A stretch of DNA of 64,000 nucleotides, from assembly GCA_905181765.1 (NCBI GenBank), contig CAJIYW010000003.1:1-64000 (forward strand). The letters are read 5' to 3'. Every line of letters starts with the position of its first letter. The stretch's first letter is position 1. The translations under genes and the position numbers were made by a program. The notes under the pieces are model-generated. The model had not been told where the DNA came from. It saw nothing but the letters and a program-made list of their open reading frames with translations, and searched no databases. Below are positions 38,250-49,264 of this stretch, piece by piece. This stretch comes from Flavobacteriales bacterium UBA6772 (GTDB lineage Bacteria; Bacteroidota; Bacteroidia; Flavobacteriales; Flavobacteriaceae).

Positions 38250-39014
38250 TTATATATTTCTAGAAATCAGCCATTTGTGAAGAATTGTATTAAATTCTAG
38301 AGGTCTCTCCATCATTGCAGCGTGCCCACATTTGTCAATCCAAAATAAATCAGAATCAGGTAAAATTTTATTAAAATCTACAGCAACTTCTGGAGGGGTT
38401 ACAACATCTTGTTTTCCCCAGATTAAGCAGGTTGGCTGTTTCATTGCAGGCAAGTCAGCTGACATGTTGTGTCTAATAGCGCTTTTTGCAATTGCTAAAG
38501 TTCTTATTACAGAACTTCTATCATTTACTATTTTAAAAACATCATCAACCATTTCTTTCGTTCCAATAGCCGGATCATAAAAGACGCCTTGTGTTTTTTC
38601 TTTAATATATTCATAGTTTCCTCTTTTAGGGAAACTATCTCCCATAGCTTTTTCATACAAACCAGAACTTCCTGTTAAGACTAGTGCTTTGACTTGTTCT
38701 TGATTATGTTTTGTGAAATACAAAGCAATATGACCACCTAGAGAATTACCTAGTAAGATAGCGCTATTTACTTTTTTATGCTCCATAAATTCTTTTAGAA
38801 ATTCAGCTAAATTTTTAACGTTGGTTTGTAAAAGAGGAAGGGAGTAAAGGGGTAGTTCTGGGATTAATACTTTGTAGCCATTTTTAGAGAAATGTTCAAA
38901 GGTGTCGTTAAAATTACTTAAGGCACCCATTAAGCCATGTAAGATAATAATAACAGGTCCTTCACCTGCCTCTGCATATGTAAATTTCCCTTCGGTTTTC
39001 AACTGGTCTATCAT
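38250..39014 (-). CDS. alpha/beta hydrolase
   Basis: 254 residues, cytoplasmic (no signal). Oxyanion LHGLMGAL (about 26-33), nucleophile in LGNSLGGH, acid in WGKQDVVTP, His in KCGHAAMMERP. This small hydrolase commonly sits next to ysxC and mraZ in flavobacteria. Substrate unknown. It is divergent from mraZ across 206 bp. Confidence 0.85.
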   Translation of the reverse strand: MIDQLKTEGKFTYAEAGEGPVIIILHGLMGALSNFNDTFEHFSKNGYKVLIPELPLYSLPLLQTNVKNLAEFLKEFMEHKKVNSAILLGNSLGGHIALYFTKHNQEQVKALVLTGSSGLYEKAMGDSFPKRGNYEYIKEKTQGVFYDPAIGTKEMVDDVFKIVNDRSSVIRTLAIAKSAIRHNMSADLPAMKQPTCLIWGKQDVVTPPEVAVDFNKILPDSDLFWIDKCGHAAMMERPLEFNTILHKWLISRNI

Positions 39015-39150
39015 CGTTCAATTCTATTTACGTAATGGCAAATGTAATTCTTTTTTATAACATAATTCTCGTTTTATTAAATCACTCTAAATCAAATTTT
39101 AAGACGGGTCTTATCTCTAATTGGTGCAAAAAAGCAATAAGTTGTTAACA

Positions 39151-39180
39151 ATGTGGTAAAAAGTGGTAAGAAGTGGTAAA
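39151..39180 (+). promoter_or_regulatory. MraZ operator: three tandem 10-bp repeats
   Basis: Three direct decamers, ATGTGGTAAA, AAGTGGTAAG, AAGTGGTAAA, with a 10-bp period so that all face one side of the helix. MraZ proteins are known to bind short direct repeats of this kind upstream of mraZ (TGGG-type in E. coli, AAAGTG-type in Mycoplasma). The last repeat ends 8 nt before the candidate -7 box and the series covers the -33 position, so binding could block RNA polymerase. Repression is inference. Confidence 0.75.
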
Positions 39181-39187
39181 ATTTATA

Positions 39188-39195
39188 TATTTTTG
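39188..39195 (+). promoter_or_regulatory. candidate -7 element of the dcw cluster
   Basis: TATTTTTG matches TAnnTTTG, 25 nt before the mraZ GTG. The -33 position falls inside the MraZ repeats and is not a good match, as expected for a regulated promoter. Confidence 0.45.
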
Positions 39196-39220
39196 ATATC
39201 TATAAAAACTTATTTTATTC

Positions 39221-39688
39221 GTGATAAATTTAATTGGGACATATGAATGTAAGGCAGATGCTAAAGGCAGGGTGATGTTCTCGTCTGCGCTTAAAAAGCA
39301 GTTGCAACCAATTATAAATGAGGGATTTGTAATAAAAAGAGCTGTTTTTCAACCTTGCTTAGAATTGTATTCTATGGAAGAGTGGAATTTAATGATGGTT
39401 AAAGTGAATAAGCTGAATAAGTTTGTTAAAAAGAACAATGATTTTATTAGAAGATTTACAGCAGGTGTAAAAATCGTTGAATTTGATGCTGCGGGTAGGG
39501 TTTTAATTCCTAAAGATTTATCTGAGTTCGCTGGAATAAAAAAACAAGTTGTTTTGTCTTCTGCCTTGAATATCATAGAAATTTGGGATAAAGAGAACTA
39601 TGAAAAGGCAATTGATGATGCTGCTTTAGATTTTGCTGATTTAGCAGAAGAGGTAATGGGAAATACAGAATCAGATGAATTATCATAG
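39221..39688 (+). CDS. mraZ: transcriptional regulator MraZ
   Basis: A 155-residue two-SpoVT-AbrB-like-domain protein that autoregulates the division/cell-wall cluster. First half GTYECKADAKGRVMFSS, second half EFDAAGRVLIPKDLSEFAG, each with the DxKGR/DxAGR turn of the family. The start is GTG at 39221. Its end overlaps rsmH by 14 bp. The three operator repeats lie 41 bp upstream. Confidence 0.94.
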   Translation: MINLIGTYECKADAKGRVMFSSALKKQLQPIINEGFVIKRAVFQPCLELYSMEEWNLMMVKVNKLNKFVKKNNDFIRRFTAGVKIVEFDAAGRVLIPKDLSEFAGIKKQVVLSSALNIIEIWDKENYEKAIDDAALDFADLAEEVMGNTESDELS

Positions 39689-40579
39689 TCCAGTTTTATT
39701 AAAAGAAAGTATAGACGCTTTAGCTATTAAAGAAGACGGTGTCTATGTAGATGTTACGTTTGGTGGTGGTGGTCATTCAAGAGAGATTTTGAGTAGACTT
39801 GGTGAAAACGGAAGATTATTTGGTTTTGATCAAGATCCAGATGCATTAGAGAATGTAATTGATGATGCTCGTTTTACGCTGATTCCAGAGAATTTTAGAT
39901 ATATCTCAAGATTTCTGAGGTTTAACGGTGTGAAAAAAGTAGACGGAGTTTTAGCTGATTTAGGGGTTTCTTCTCATCAATTTGACGAAGGGGAAAGAGG
40001 TTTTTCTACTCGTTTTGATGGTGACTTAGATATGAGAATGAATCAGAAATCTAAAATTTCTGCAAAGGAAGTTATTGGCAGTTACTCTGAAGAAAAATTA
40101 GCAGAGATCTTGTTTTTATATGGTGAGTTAAGGAACTCAAGAAACATAGCCAAAACAATTGTAGAAAAAAGACAAGAAGAAAAAATTGAAACAAGTTTTC
40201 AGTTAAAAGAGGCTTACAAAAATATTTACCGAATGCGGTAGAGCATAAAATATTAGCACAGATATTTCAAGCCATTAGAATTGAGGTAAATGAAGAATTA
40301 GAGGTATTGAAGGAGTTTCTTCTGCAAATGCCAAATTTATTAAATAAAGAAGGACGGTTAAGTGTTATTTCCTATCATTCTTTAGAAGATAGATTAGTAA
40401 AAAGATTTATTAGAACAGGGTTATTTGTAGGTGAACCAGAAAAAGATGTTTTTGGAAATATAGAAGTTCCTATGGAGAAAGTAGGAAAGTTGATAGTGCC
40501 AAAAGCAGCCGAAATAAAAGTAAATAATAGATCTAGAAGTGCAAAACTTAGAATTGCTACTCTAAAAAGGAAAAAGTAA
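39675..40579 (+). CDS. rsmH: 16S rRNA (cytosine(1402)-N4)-methyltransferase
   Basis: Methylates C1402 in the ribosome P site. About 302 residues after repair. SAM motif [12 protein letters not shown] (about 28-39), [35 protein letters not shown], and late [15 protein letters not shown] missing T near 40213 breaks it; the restored frame ([20 protein letters not shown]) is typical. It overlaps mraZ and precedes ftsL by 4 bp. Confidence 0.93.
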
Positions 40580-40583
40580 TAAG

Positions 40584-40913
40584 ATGTCTAAAATTAAAAA
40601 AAGTGTGTACGGCTTTTTAAGAGGAAGTTTCCTTACAGATGAGTCTGCTTTTAAAAATTGGCGCATTATTATTTTTGTAGTTGGTCTGTTATTGGTAATG
40701 ATTTCTAGTTCGCACAAATCAGATCAGAAAGTAATAAAAATTGCGGAATTAAATAAGTTGAAGCGAGAATTAAGAGCAGAGTATATAGATACTGGTACTA
40801 TTTTAATGAGAATGAAAATGGAGTCTAGTATAAGAGAGAAAGCAATATCTAGAGGTTTAAGACCTTCAGAAACCCCACCAAAAAAAATAAAAGTAACTTA
40901 TAAAGACAATTAA
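40584..40913 (+). CDS. ftsL: FtsL-like cell division protein
   Basis: 109 residues with the FtsL layout: a short cytoplasmic head, one membrane helix (about 28-44, IIIFVVGLLLVMISS), then a coiled-coil-like periplasmic segment (KVIKIAELNKLKRELRAEYI). Called FtsL from topology and position between rsmH and ftsI, as in other dcw clusters; the primary sequence of FtsL is poorly conserved. It would pair with FtsB and FtsQ. Confidence 0.8.
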   Translation: MSKIKKSVYGFLRGSFLTDESAFKNWRIIIFVVGLLLVMISSSHKSDQKVIKIAELNKLKRELRAEYIDTGTILMRMKMESSIREKAISRGLRPSETPPKKIKVTYKDN

Positions 40914-40915
40914 AA

Positions 40916-42930
40916 TTGGCAACTCACAAAAAAAGCATTTTAACGAAATTCTACATAGTAGGTGCTTTTATGACGTTGTTTTTGTTAGCTATTATTTTAA
41001 GAGTTGTTAATCTTCAGTACGTTCAAGGAGATGTCTATAGAGAACTAGCTACAGAACTTACGGTTAGACAAGACACTATTTATGCAAATAAAGGCAATGT
41101 ATATGCCGCAGACGGAAACCTACTAGCAACTTCGATGTCTAAATTCAATATTTTCATGGATTTAGTTACGGTAAAGAATACTGTTTTTGAAGAGAATATT
41201 GTGAGTTTGTCAAATGAACTTTCAAAAATGCTAGGGAATTCATCTAGTTATTATCAGAAAAGATTAAGGACTGCAAAAAATAAAAAAAGAAGGTACTTCT
41301 TAATTGCTAGAAATATTGGATACACAGATTATTTAAAAATGAGGAAATTTCCAATTTTTAATTTAGGGGTGTATAAGGGTGGTTTTATTGCAAAGCACAG
41401 AACGGAACGAGCGCACCCAATAGGTAAGATAGCAGAGAGAACTATTGGTTATGATGATTTTAGAGGTGAAGCAGGAATAGAAGGAGCTTTTGCAGATTAT
41501 ATGCAAGGTGAAAATGGATTGAGATGGGAGCAAAAAATTGCTAAAAATCAGTGGAAGCCAATTACCGACTTTAATGAAAAAGAACCAATAGATGGGCATG
41601 ATATTATTACAACGATAGATGTGAATATTCAAGATATTACGCATCATGCACTTTTAAGAAAGTTAGAGTATTTTGAAGCAGATCATGGTTGTGCGGTGGT
41701 TATGGAAACTGCAACCGGAGAAATTAAAGCAATTTCTAATTTAGGTAGAACTAAAAAAGGAAAGTATTACGAAAAGAGAAATTATGCGGTTTGGGAAAGT
41801 CATGAACCTGGTTCTACATTTAAGTTGGCAAGCTTAATGGCTGCTTTAGATGATAAAATGATTGATACTTCTACAGTTGTAGATACAGAAAAAGGTAAGA
41901 TTTTTATTCACGGTTCTAAAGTAGAAGATTCTCATAGAGGTGGTTATGGTAAAATTTCTGCTGCAAGAGTTTTTGAGGTTTCTTCTAATGTTGGTGTTGT
42001 AAAGTTAATTAAAAAGCATTACGATCATCAGCCAGAAAAATTTATTAAGAAATTAGAAACATACGGATTTACAAAGGCAATTGGTTTTCCTATTAAAGGA
42101 GAAGGAAGACCTGTAGTACCTAAACCATCAGATAAAAGATGGAATAAAATTTCTTTAGAATGGATGTCTTGGGGATACGGAGTTTCTGTTACACCAATGC
42201 AAACATTAATGTTTTATAATGCTGTTGCAAATAACGGTGTAATGGTAAAACCTAGGTTTATTAAAGAGCTAAGAAGACAAGATAAAACGGAGAAAGTTTT
42301 TGAAACAGTAGTTGTTAATCCAAAAATTGCTTCTAATGAAACTTTAAGTAAAATTAGAAAAGTACTAGAAAATGTAGTTGTAAGAGGAACTGCAAATAAT
42401 ATCTATTCTTCAAATTTTTCTATGGCAGGAAAAACAGGAACTGCTAAAAAATACCTTCCTAAACATAAAGACGAAAATGGTAATACAGTGGCTGCAGGAT
42501 ATTCTAACAAACACTACGTAGCTTCATTTGCAGGTTTTTTTCCTGCAGAGAATCCTAAATATTCTTGTATTGTGGTAATTCATGATCCTAAAAAGGAAAA
42601 AGGATATTATGGTGCAACCGTTGCCGGACCTGTTTTTAAAGAAATTGCTCAAAAAATTTATACAACAACTCCTGTAGACAATCAATCTGTAGAAGATAAA
42701 GCTAGTTTTGAAGAGATCGAAATACAATACGCAACCTATGATGATGCATTGAGTAAAAGCTACACACAAATTCCAAATGTTACAGGGATGTCTGGTATGG
42801 ATGCCTTGTCTTTATTAGAGAATATTGGATTAAAAGTTGAAATTTCTGGAGTTGGTAAAGTAAATATCAATCTTTAAAAAAAGGAGAGAAATTAGTAAAA
42901 GGAAACACAATCACCCTAAAATTATCATAG
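40916..42930 (+). CDS. ftsI: division-specific penicillin-binding protein with PASTA domain
   Basis: Septal peptidoglycan transpeptidase. About 671 residues after repair. One N-terminal membrane helix (about 12-30), a dimerisation domain, then the transpeptidase with SxxK in GSTFKLAS, SxN in SSNVGV and KTG in AGKTGTAKK. The C-terminus is a PASTA domain (IPNVTGMSGMDALSLLE...), common in Bacteroidota FtsI but absent in E. coli. The start is TTG at 40916. A missing base near 42867 cuts off the last 20 residues; the restored stop is 42928-42930. Confidence 0.93.
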
Positions 42931-42931
42931 T

Positions 42932-44396
42932 CTGAAAAACTTAAAAGACATATTATATACCGTTGCAATTACTAAAGTATTTGGTACTACAAACGTAGCC
43001 GTAAAAAATCTTGTTTTCGATTCTAGAAAAATTGAAAATGAAGATGTTTTTATTGCTCAAAAAGGAGTTTCTGTTGATGGACATTTATATATAAACAAGG
43101 CAATAGATCTAGGTGCTACTGTAATTGTTTGTGAAGACTTTCCTGAAACGCAGAAAGAAGAAATTACATACGTTCAAGTGGTAGATGCAAATACTGCTCT
43201 GGCAGTTATGGCTTCAAATTTTTACGAGAACCCTTCTTCTAAAATACCTTTGATAGGTGTTACAGGTACAAATGGTAAAACTACGATAGCATCACTCTTG
43301 TATCAATTATTTAAGAAAGCAGGATATAAAGTAGGGTTGTTATCTACTGTTAAAGTTTTGGTAGATGATGTTGAATTTAAAGCAACCCACACAACACCAG
43401 ATTCTATAACTATTAATGGGTATCTAGATAAAATGATTGACGCTGGTGTAGATTTCTGCTTTATGGAGGTTAGTTCTCACGGTATTCATCAAAAAAGAAC
43501 AGAAGGATTGGTTTTTACTGGCGGTATTTTTACAAATCTTTCGCATGACCATTTAGATTATCATCAAACGTTTGCAGAATATAGAAATGTAAAAAAAGAA
43601 TTTTTTGATGGATTGCCAAAATCGGCATTTGCACTAACAAATATCGATGATAAAAATGGCAACTTTATGTTGCAAAATACCCAGGCAAAAAAGAAAACAT
43701 ACGCTTTAAAAACATTGGCAGATTTTAAGGTGAAGATATTAGAAAAACAACTTTCTGGCACCTTAATTTCTGTGGATGGAACCGAAGTTTGGACAAAGCT
43801 TATAGGTGTTTTTAATATCTATAACCTAACTGCAATTATTGCAACTGCAGAGTTGTTGGGCTTAGAAAAATTAGAAACATTAACAATTATTAGCGAATTA
43901 GAAAGTGTTAGTGGACGTTTCGAATATGTAATTTCAGAAGATGGAATTACAGCAATTATAGACTATGCGCATACGCCAGATGCATTAAAAAATGTATTAG
44001 AAACTATTAATGATATAAGAACAGGTAACGAAAAGGTAATTACAGTAGTAGGTTGTGGAGGTGATAGAGATCAAGCAAAAAGACCAAAAATGGCACATAT
44101 TGCGTCGCAATTAAGTAGCCAGGCAATTTTTACTTCAGACAATCCAAGAACAGAAAATCCGCAAACTATTTTAGATGAAATGGAAGTTGGTGTTGCCTCA
44201 GAAAACTATAGAAAAACATTGACAGTTTTAGATAGAAGACAAGCAATTAAAACGGCTTGTAAACTTTCTGAAGTAGGAGATATTATACTTATTGCAGGAA
44301 AAGGACACGAAGATTATCAAGAAATAAATGGAGTTACGTGCTCATTTTGATGATTTAGTAGAAGTGAAAAATTGTTTTAACCAGTTAAAAAAATAG
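42932..44396 (+). CDS. murE: UDP-MurNAc-tripeptide synthetase (meso-diaminopimelate type)
   Basis: Adds meso-diaminopimelate to UDP-MurNAc-L-Ala-D-Glu. About 488 residues. [17 protein letters not shown] at the N-terminus, ATP loop [10 protein letters not shown], and the DNPRTENP motif that marks diaminopimelate rather than lysine. The frame starts with [12 protein letters not shown] immediately after ftsI, but its only start-like codon is CTG at 42932; the next standard start (43178) would lose 80 conserved residues. Either CTG is used or a base is misread for TTG. An extra A near 44336 hides the C-terminus ([12 protein letters not shown]). Confidence 0.9.
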
Positions 44397-44401
44397 TAAG
44401 A

Positions 44402-45628
44402 ATGCTGTATTATTTATTCGAATATTTAGAAAGTCAGTTTAGTTTCCCTGGAGCTAGTGTATTTCAATTTATCACATTTAGAGCTGCAGCAGCTTTTATT
44501 TTATCATTGCTAATTTCTGCAATCTATGGTAAGAGAATTATTCAGTTTTTACAAAAGCTGCAAGTCGGCGAAACTATTAGAGATTTAGGCTTAGAGGGTC
44601 AGATTCAGAAATCTGGTACGCCAACAATGGGTGGCATTATTATTATTCTAGCAACTTTAATACCCGTTTTTTTATTAGCAAAACTAAATAATATTTATGT
44701 AATTATTCTTGTAATTACTACCGTTTGGATGGGTCTTATAGGTTTTTTAGATGATTATATTAAGGTATTTAAAAAGGATAAAGCTGGTCTGCAAGGTAAA
44801 TTTAAAATTCTTGGACAAGTTGGTTTAGGTATTATTGTAGGATCTATGTTATATTTTCATGAAGATGTAACTATTAAAGAGCAATTGCCAATTGCAGAAC
44901 AAGTTATACAAGATAGCGGTAGAACAACCGTTTTTGGAGTTGCTCATAAATCAACCAAAACTACCGTACCATTTTTAAAAGATAACGAACTAGATTATAC
45001 AAAAGCTTTGAGTTTCCTTGGTGAAGGTTACGAAAAATATGGTTGGATTGTATTCATCTTTATTGTTGTTTTTATTGTTACTGGAATTTCTAACGGTGCA
45101 AACTTAACTGATGGGATTGATGGTTTGGCCGCAGGCTCATCTGCCATTATTGTCATTACACTGGCTGTCTTTGCATGGGTTTCCGGAAACATCATTTTTG
45201 CAGATTATTTAGATGTTATGTACATCCCTAATTCAGGAGAAATGACCGTTTTTATCCTTGCTTTTGCAGGAGCATTAATCGGTTTCCTTTGGTACAATAC
45301 GTATCCTGCTCAGGTTTTTATGGGTGATACAGGAAGTTTAACAATTGGCGGGATTATAGCGGTAATTGCTATTGCTATTAGAAAAGAATTATTGTTACCA
45401 ATTTTAGCAGGAATTTTTGTAGTAGAAAATATGTCTGTAATTATTCAAGTTTTCTGGTTTAAGTTCACTAAAAAGAAGTTTGGTGAAGGAAGGAGAGTTT
45501 TTAGAATGGCTCCTTTGCATCATCATTATCAAAAATTAAGTTATCACGAAAGTAAAATTGTAGTCCGTTTTTGGATTATTGGAATTCTTTTAGCGGTATT
45601 AACAATTGTGACTTTAAAATTAAGATAA
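44402..45628 (+). CDS. mraY: phospho-MurNAc-pentapeptide transferase
   Basis: Membrane enzyme making lipid I from UDP-MurNAc-pentapeptide and undecaprenyl phosphate. 408 residues, about ten membrane helices. Catalytic blocks: GTPTMGG (about 77-83), DDYIKV (about 120-125), [12 protein letters not shown] (about 237-248) and PLHHHY (about 372-377). It is longer than the E. coli protein owing to a loop around residues 150-210 ([14 protein letters not shown]...), as usual in Bacteroidota. Confidence 0.95.
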   Translation: MLYYLFEYLESQFSFPGASVFQFITFRAAAAFILSLLISAIYGKRIIQFLQKLQVGETIRDLGLEGQIQKSGTPTMGGIIIILATLIPVFLLAKLNNIYVIILVITTVWMGLIGFLDDYIKVFKKDKAGLQGKFKILGQVGLGIIVGSMLYFHEDVTIKEQLPIAEQVIQDSGRTTVFGVAHKSTKTTVPFLKDNELDYTKALSFLGEGYEKYGWIVFIFIVVFIVTGISNGANLTDGIDGLAAGSSAIIVITLAVFAWVSGNIIFADYLDVMYIPNSGEMTVFILAFAGALIGFLWYNTYPAQVFMGDTGSLTIGGIIAVIAIAIRKELLLPILAGIFVVENMSVIIQVFWFKFTKKKFGEGRRVFRMAPLHHHYQKLSYHESKIVVRFWIIGILLAVLTIVTLKLR

Positions 45629-45629
45629 C

Positions 45630-46963
45630 GTGAAAAGGTTGGCAATACTTGGTGGAGGAGAAAGTGGTGTTGGTGCAGCTATTTTAGGCAAACAAAAAGG
45701 CTTCGAAGTCTTTGTTTCTGATAAAGGTGAGATTTCTAAAAAGTACATAGAAGTTCTTTTAAAGAATGCGATTGAATTCGAAGAAAAAAAGCATACAGAA
45801 AGTAAAATTTTAAACGCAGATATAGTTGTTAAAAGTCCTGGGATTGCAGATACAGTTCCTTTAGTTATAAAATTAAAAGATAAGTGCATACAAGTAATCT
45901 CTGAGATTGAATTTGCATCGAAATATACGATGCAACTATTGTTGGAATTACGGGTTCAAATGGAAAAACCACGACTACATTATTATTGCACCATATTTTA
46001 AAAGGAGCAGGTTTAAATGTGGGCGTTGCAGGTAATATTGGTGACAGTTTTGCACAACAAGTTGCGAACGAAAAGTATGATAATTATGTATTAGAACTGA
46101 GTAGTTTTCAGTTAGATGGTGTAAAAGGTTTTAATAGCCATATTGCTATTTTAACAAATATAACACCAGATCATTTAGATAGATATGAATATGATTTTGA
46201 AAAATATATAGCCTCTAAATTTAGGGTCACAGAAAATCAGAAAGAAACTGATTATTTAATTTATGACGCAGATGATGAAGCCATTAGTAATTGGTTAAAA
46301 AAGAATAATACAAGAGCAAAATTAGTACCGTTTTCATTACAAAAAGAATTAGAATACGGCGCTTTTTTAAAAAATAATATAATAACAATCAACATAAATA
46401 AAGATACCCTCACTATGCCAATATCTACTTTAACAGTAAAAGGAAAACATAACGTAAAGAATGCAATGGCTGCAACAATGGCAGCGCAACTACTCAGAGT
46501 TAGAAAAGAGTCTATAAAAGAGAGTTTGGCAAGTTTTGAAGGAGCAGAACATCGTTTAGAAAATGTAGCAAAGATATATGGTGTTGAGTATATTAATGAT
46601 TCTAAAGCTACTAATGTAAACGCAACTTTCTATGCTTTAGAATGCATGGATAAACAAACTGTTTGGATTGTGGGTGGTGTTGATAAGGGAAATGATTACA
46701 ATGACTTGTTGCCCTTGGTTAGAGAAAAGGTAAAAGCAATTGTTTGTTTAGGTCTAGACAACGATAAAATAAAAAATATATTTGGCAACGTAGTTGATAT
46801 CGTAGTAGAAACTGCAGGTGCTGAAGAGGCGGTTAAAGTTGCCCGTAAGTTATCAGAAAAAGGAGACGCGGTTTTATTGTCGCCAGCTTGCGCAAGTTTC
46901 GATTTGTTTGAAAATTATGAGGATAGAGGACGCCAATTTAAAACAGCAGTCAGAAGTCTGTAA
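45630..46963 (+). CDS. murD: UDP-MurNAc-L-alanine:D-glutamate ligase
   Basis: Adds D-glutamate to UDP-MurNAc-L-Ala. About 445 residues. LGGGESGVGAAILGK at the N-terminus, SPGIAD, ATP loop ITGSNGKTTT, LSSFQLD, NITPDHLDRY, NDSKATN and the late LLSPACASFDLFENYEDRG. Start GTG at 45630, 1 bp after mraY. A missing base near 45929 shifts the frame just before the ATP loop; the restored reading is perfect. Confidence 0.93.
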
Positions 46964-46995
46964 ACCATTTAAAATAAAAAGATATTTATCTAGAA

Positions 46996-48186
46996 ATGAA
47001 AACCATTTTTAAACATATAGAAGGAGATAAAACCATTTGGGCAATTGTTGCTATTTTGGCTATATTTTCATTTATGCCTGTGTACAGTGCAAGTACAAAC
47101 TTGGTATATGTTGTAGGTTCTGGCTCTACATTTGGTCATTTAGTAAAGCACATGGTTTTATTAATTATGGGTTTTGCTATTATTTATGGTGTACATAAAA
47201 TACCGTATCGTTATTTTTCTGGAGGCTCTGTTTTAATGCTTCCAATTGTTATTGTTTTACTAGTTTTTACGCTTGCGCAAGGAACTACTATCGGAGGCGC
47301 AAATGCAAGCAGATGGATTCGAATTCCGTTTGTTGGCGTTGGTTTTCAAACATCTACTCTTGCTGGTTTGGTTTTAATGGTCTTTGTTGCGAGATATTTA
47401 GCTAGAAATAAAGAAAAAGAAATTATTTTTAAAGAAAGTTTGTTGCAGTTGTGGTTGCCAGTTAGTCTAGTCTTAATCTTAATTTTACCTGCAAACTTTT
47501 CTACAACAGCTATTATTTTTGCAATGATTTTGGTTATTGTTTTTATTGGTGGTTATCCTTTAAAATATATCAGTTTTATTTTAGGTGCAGGAATTTTAGC
47601 ACTTACTTTTTTTATATTAATTGTAAAAGCCTTTCCAGATGCAATGCCAAACAGAGTGCAAACATGGCAAAATAGAATAGAAAGTTTTTCTAATGAAGGA
47701 GGTAAAGAAGCATATCAAGTAGAAAAAGCAAAAATAGCAATTGCAACGGGTGGTCCGTTAGGAGTTGGTCCAGGTAAAAGTGTTCAAAAGAACTTTTTAC
47801 CACAATCGTCATCAGATTTTATTTATGCAATTATTGTGGAAGAATATGGTCTTTTTGGTGGAGTTTTGCTTGTACTTGTATATTTTTTATTACTTTTTAG
47901 AATATTTGTTGTCTTAAAAAAAACAGTCACTATTTTTGGCACATTATTAGTCATTGGTGTTGGTGTACCTATTATTTTTCAGGCAACCATAAACATGGCA
48001 GTTGCTACCAATTTATTTCCTGTAACAGGTCAAACGCTACCTTTAATTAGTAGTGGAGGTACTTCTATCTGGATGACCTGTTTTGCATTGGGTATGATTT
48101 TAAGTGTGAGTGCATCTAAACAAGAAACAGAAGAAGATATTTTAGATGATAATCCTTTAGACATACTGCATGAAACAATCGATTAA
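46996..48186 (+). CDS. ftsW: lipid II polymerase FtsW
   Basis: SEDS-family glycosyltransferase of the septum, partner of FtsI. 396 residues, about ten membrane helices; GGANASRWI (about 97-105), [20 protein letters not shown] (about 252-261) and late [12 protein letters not shown] are family marks. Complete. It overlaps murG by 17 bp. Confidence 0.94.
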   Translation: MKTIFKHIEGDKTIWAIVAILAIFSFMPVYSASTNLVYVVGSGSTFGHLVKHMVLLIMGFAIIYGVHKIPYRYFSGGSVLMLPIVIVLLVFTLAQGTTIGGANASRWIRIPFVGVGFQTSTLAGLVLMVFVARYLARNKEKEIIFKESLLQLWLPVSLVLILILPANFSTTAIIFAMILVIVFIGGYPLKYISFILGAGILALTFFILIVKAFPDAMPNRVQTWQNRIESFSNEGGKEAYQVEKAKIAIATGGPLGVGPGKSVQKNFLPQSSSDFIYAIIVEEYGLFGGVLLVLVYFLLLFRIFVVLKKTVTIFGTLLVIGVGVPIIFQATINMAVATNLFPVTGQTLPLISSGGTSIWMTCFALGMILSVSASKQETEEDILDDNPLDILHETID

Positions 48187-49264
48187 CATATTAATTTCTG
48201 GAGGTGGAACTGGCGGACATATTTATCCAGCAATTGCAATTGCAAATGAGATAAAAGTACGGTACCCGAATGCTAATTTTCTATTTGTTGGGGCAAAAGA
48301 TAAGATGGAAATGGAAAAAGTGCCACAAGCAGGCTATCAAATCAAAGGATTATGGATTTCTGGAATTCAAAGAAAATTGACCTTAGATAATATATCATTT
48401 CCTTTTAAGCTGATACACAGTTTATATAATGCATTAAAAATTATTAATAAATTTAAACCAGATATTGCTATTGGTACTGGTGGTTTTGCAAGCGGACCAA
48501 CCCTAATAATGGCAGCTATAAAAGGAGTGCCAACGGTAATACAAGAACAAAATTCATACCCAGGAATAACAAATAAATTATTAAGTAAGAAAGCAAAAAA
48601 TATTTGTGTTGCTTATGATCATTTAGAACGGTTTTTTCCTTTAGATAAAATTATAAAAACAGGGAATCCAGTTCGCCAAGACTTGCTTTCAATTCATTCA
48701 AAAAAAGAAGATGGAAAAACCTTTTTTAAATTAGATAAAACCAAGAAAACTATTTTAATTTTAGGAGGAAGTTTAGGTGCAAGAAAAATAAATCAGATTG
48801 TAGAAAGTAATTTAGACTTCTTTAAAAGTCAAAAAGTTCAGGTTATTTGGCAATGTGGTAAGTTCTACTTTGAGGAGTATCAAAAGTATAATACATTAGC
48901 AGATATACAAGTATATCAATTTATAAATAGAATGGATTTTGCATATGCTGCAGCAGATGTAATTATATCTAGAGCGGGTGCAAGTTCTGTATCTGAATTG
49001 TGTATTGTGGGCAAGCCGGTAGTTTTTATTCCTTCGCCAAACGTGGCCGAAGATCATCAAACAAAAAATGCAAAATCTATTGTGGATAAACATGCCGCTT
49101 TAATGATTAAAGAAAGTGATTTGGAGACGTTTCCAGTAGTTTTTGAATCGTTGATAAAAGATACAGGTAAACAAGAAAGCTTGTCAGAAAACATAAAAGA
49201 ATTAGCACTTCCTAGTGCAACAAAAGATATTGTTGATACTATTGAAAAATTATTAAAAAAGTGA
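48170..49264 (+). CDS. murG: lipid II synthase MurG
   Basis: Transfers GlcNAc to lipid I. 364 residues of the GT-B fold: [17 protein letters not shown] (about 9-25), [43 protein letters not shown]. Complete. Its start lies inside ftsW and its stop overlaps murC (GTGA), so translation is coupled. Confidence 0.95.
   Translation: MKQSINILISGGGTGGHIYPAIAIANEIKVRYPNANFLFVGAKDKMEMEKVPQAGYQIKGLWISGIQRKLTLDNISFPFKLIHSLYNALKIINKFKPDIAIGTGGFASGPTLIMAAIKGVPTVIQEQNSYPGITNKLLSKKAKNICVAYDHLERFFPLDKIIKTGNPVRQDLLSIHSKKEDGKTFFKLDKTKKTILILGGSLGARKINQIVESNLDFFKSQKVQVIWQCGKFYFEEYQKYNTLADIQVYQFINRMDFAYAAADVIISRAGASSVSELCIVGKPVVFIPSPNVAEDHQTKNAKSIVDKHAALMIKESDLETFPVVFESLIKDTGKQESLSENIKELALPSATKDIVDTIEKLLKK

Noticed and set aside
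39151..39180. Short tandem repeats as a CRISPR or satellite array
   Set aside because: Only three 10-bp units with no spacers, just before mraZ; an operator explains them better.
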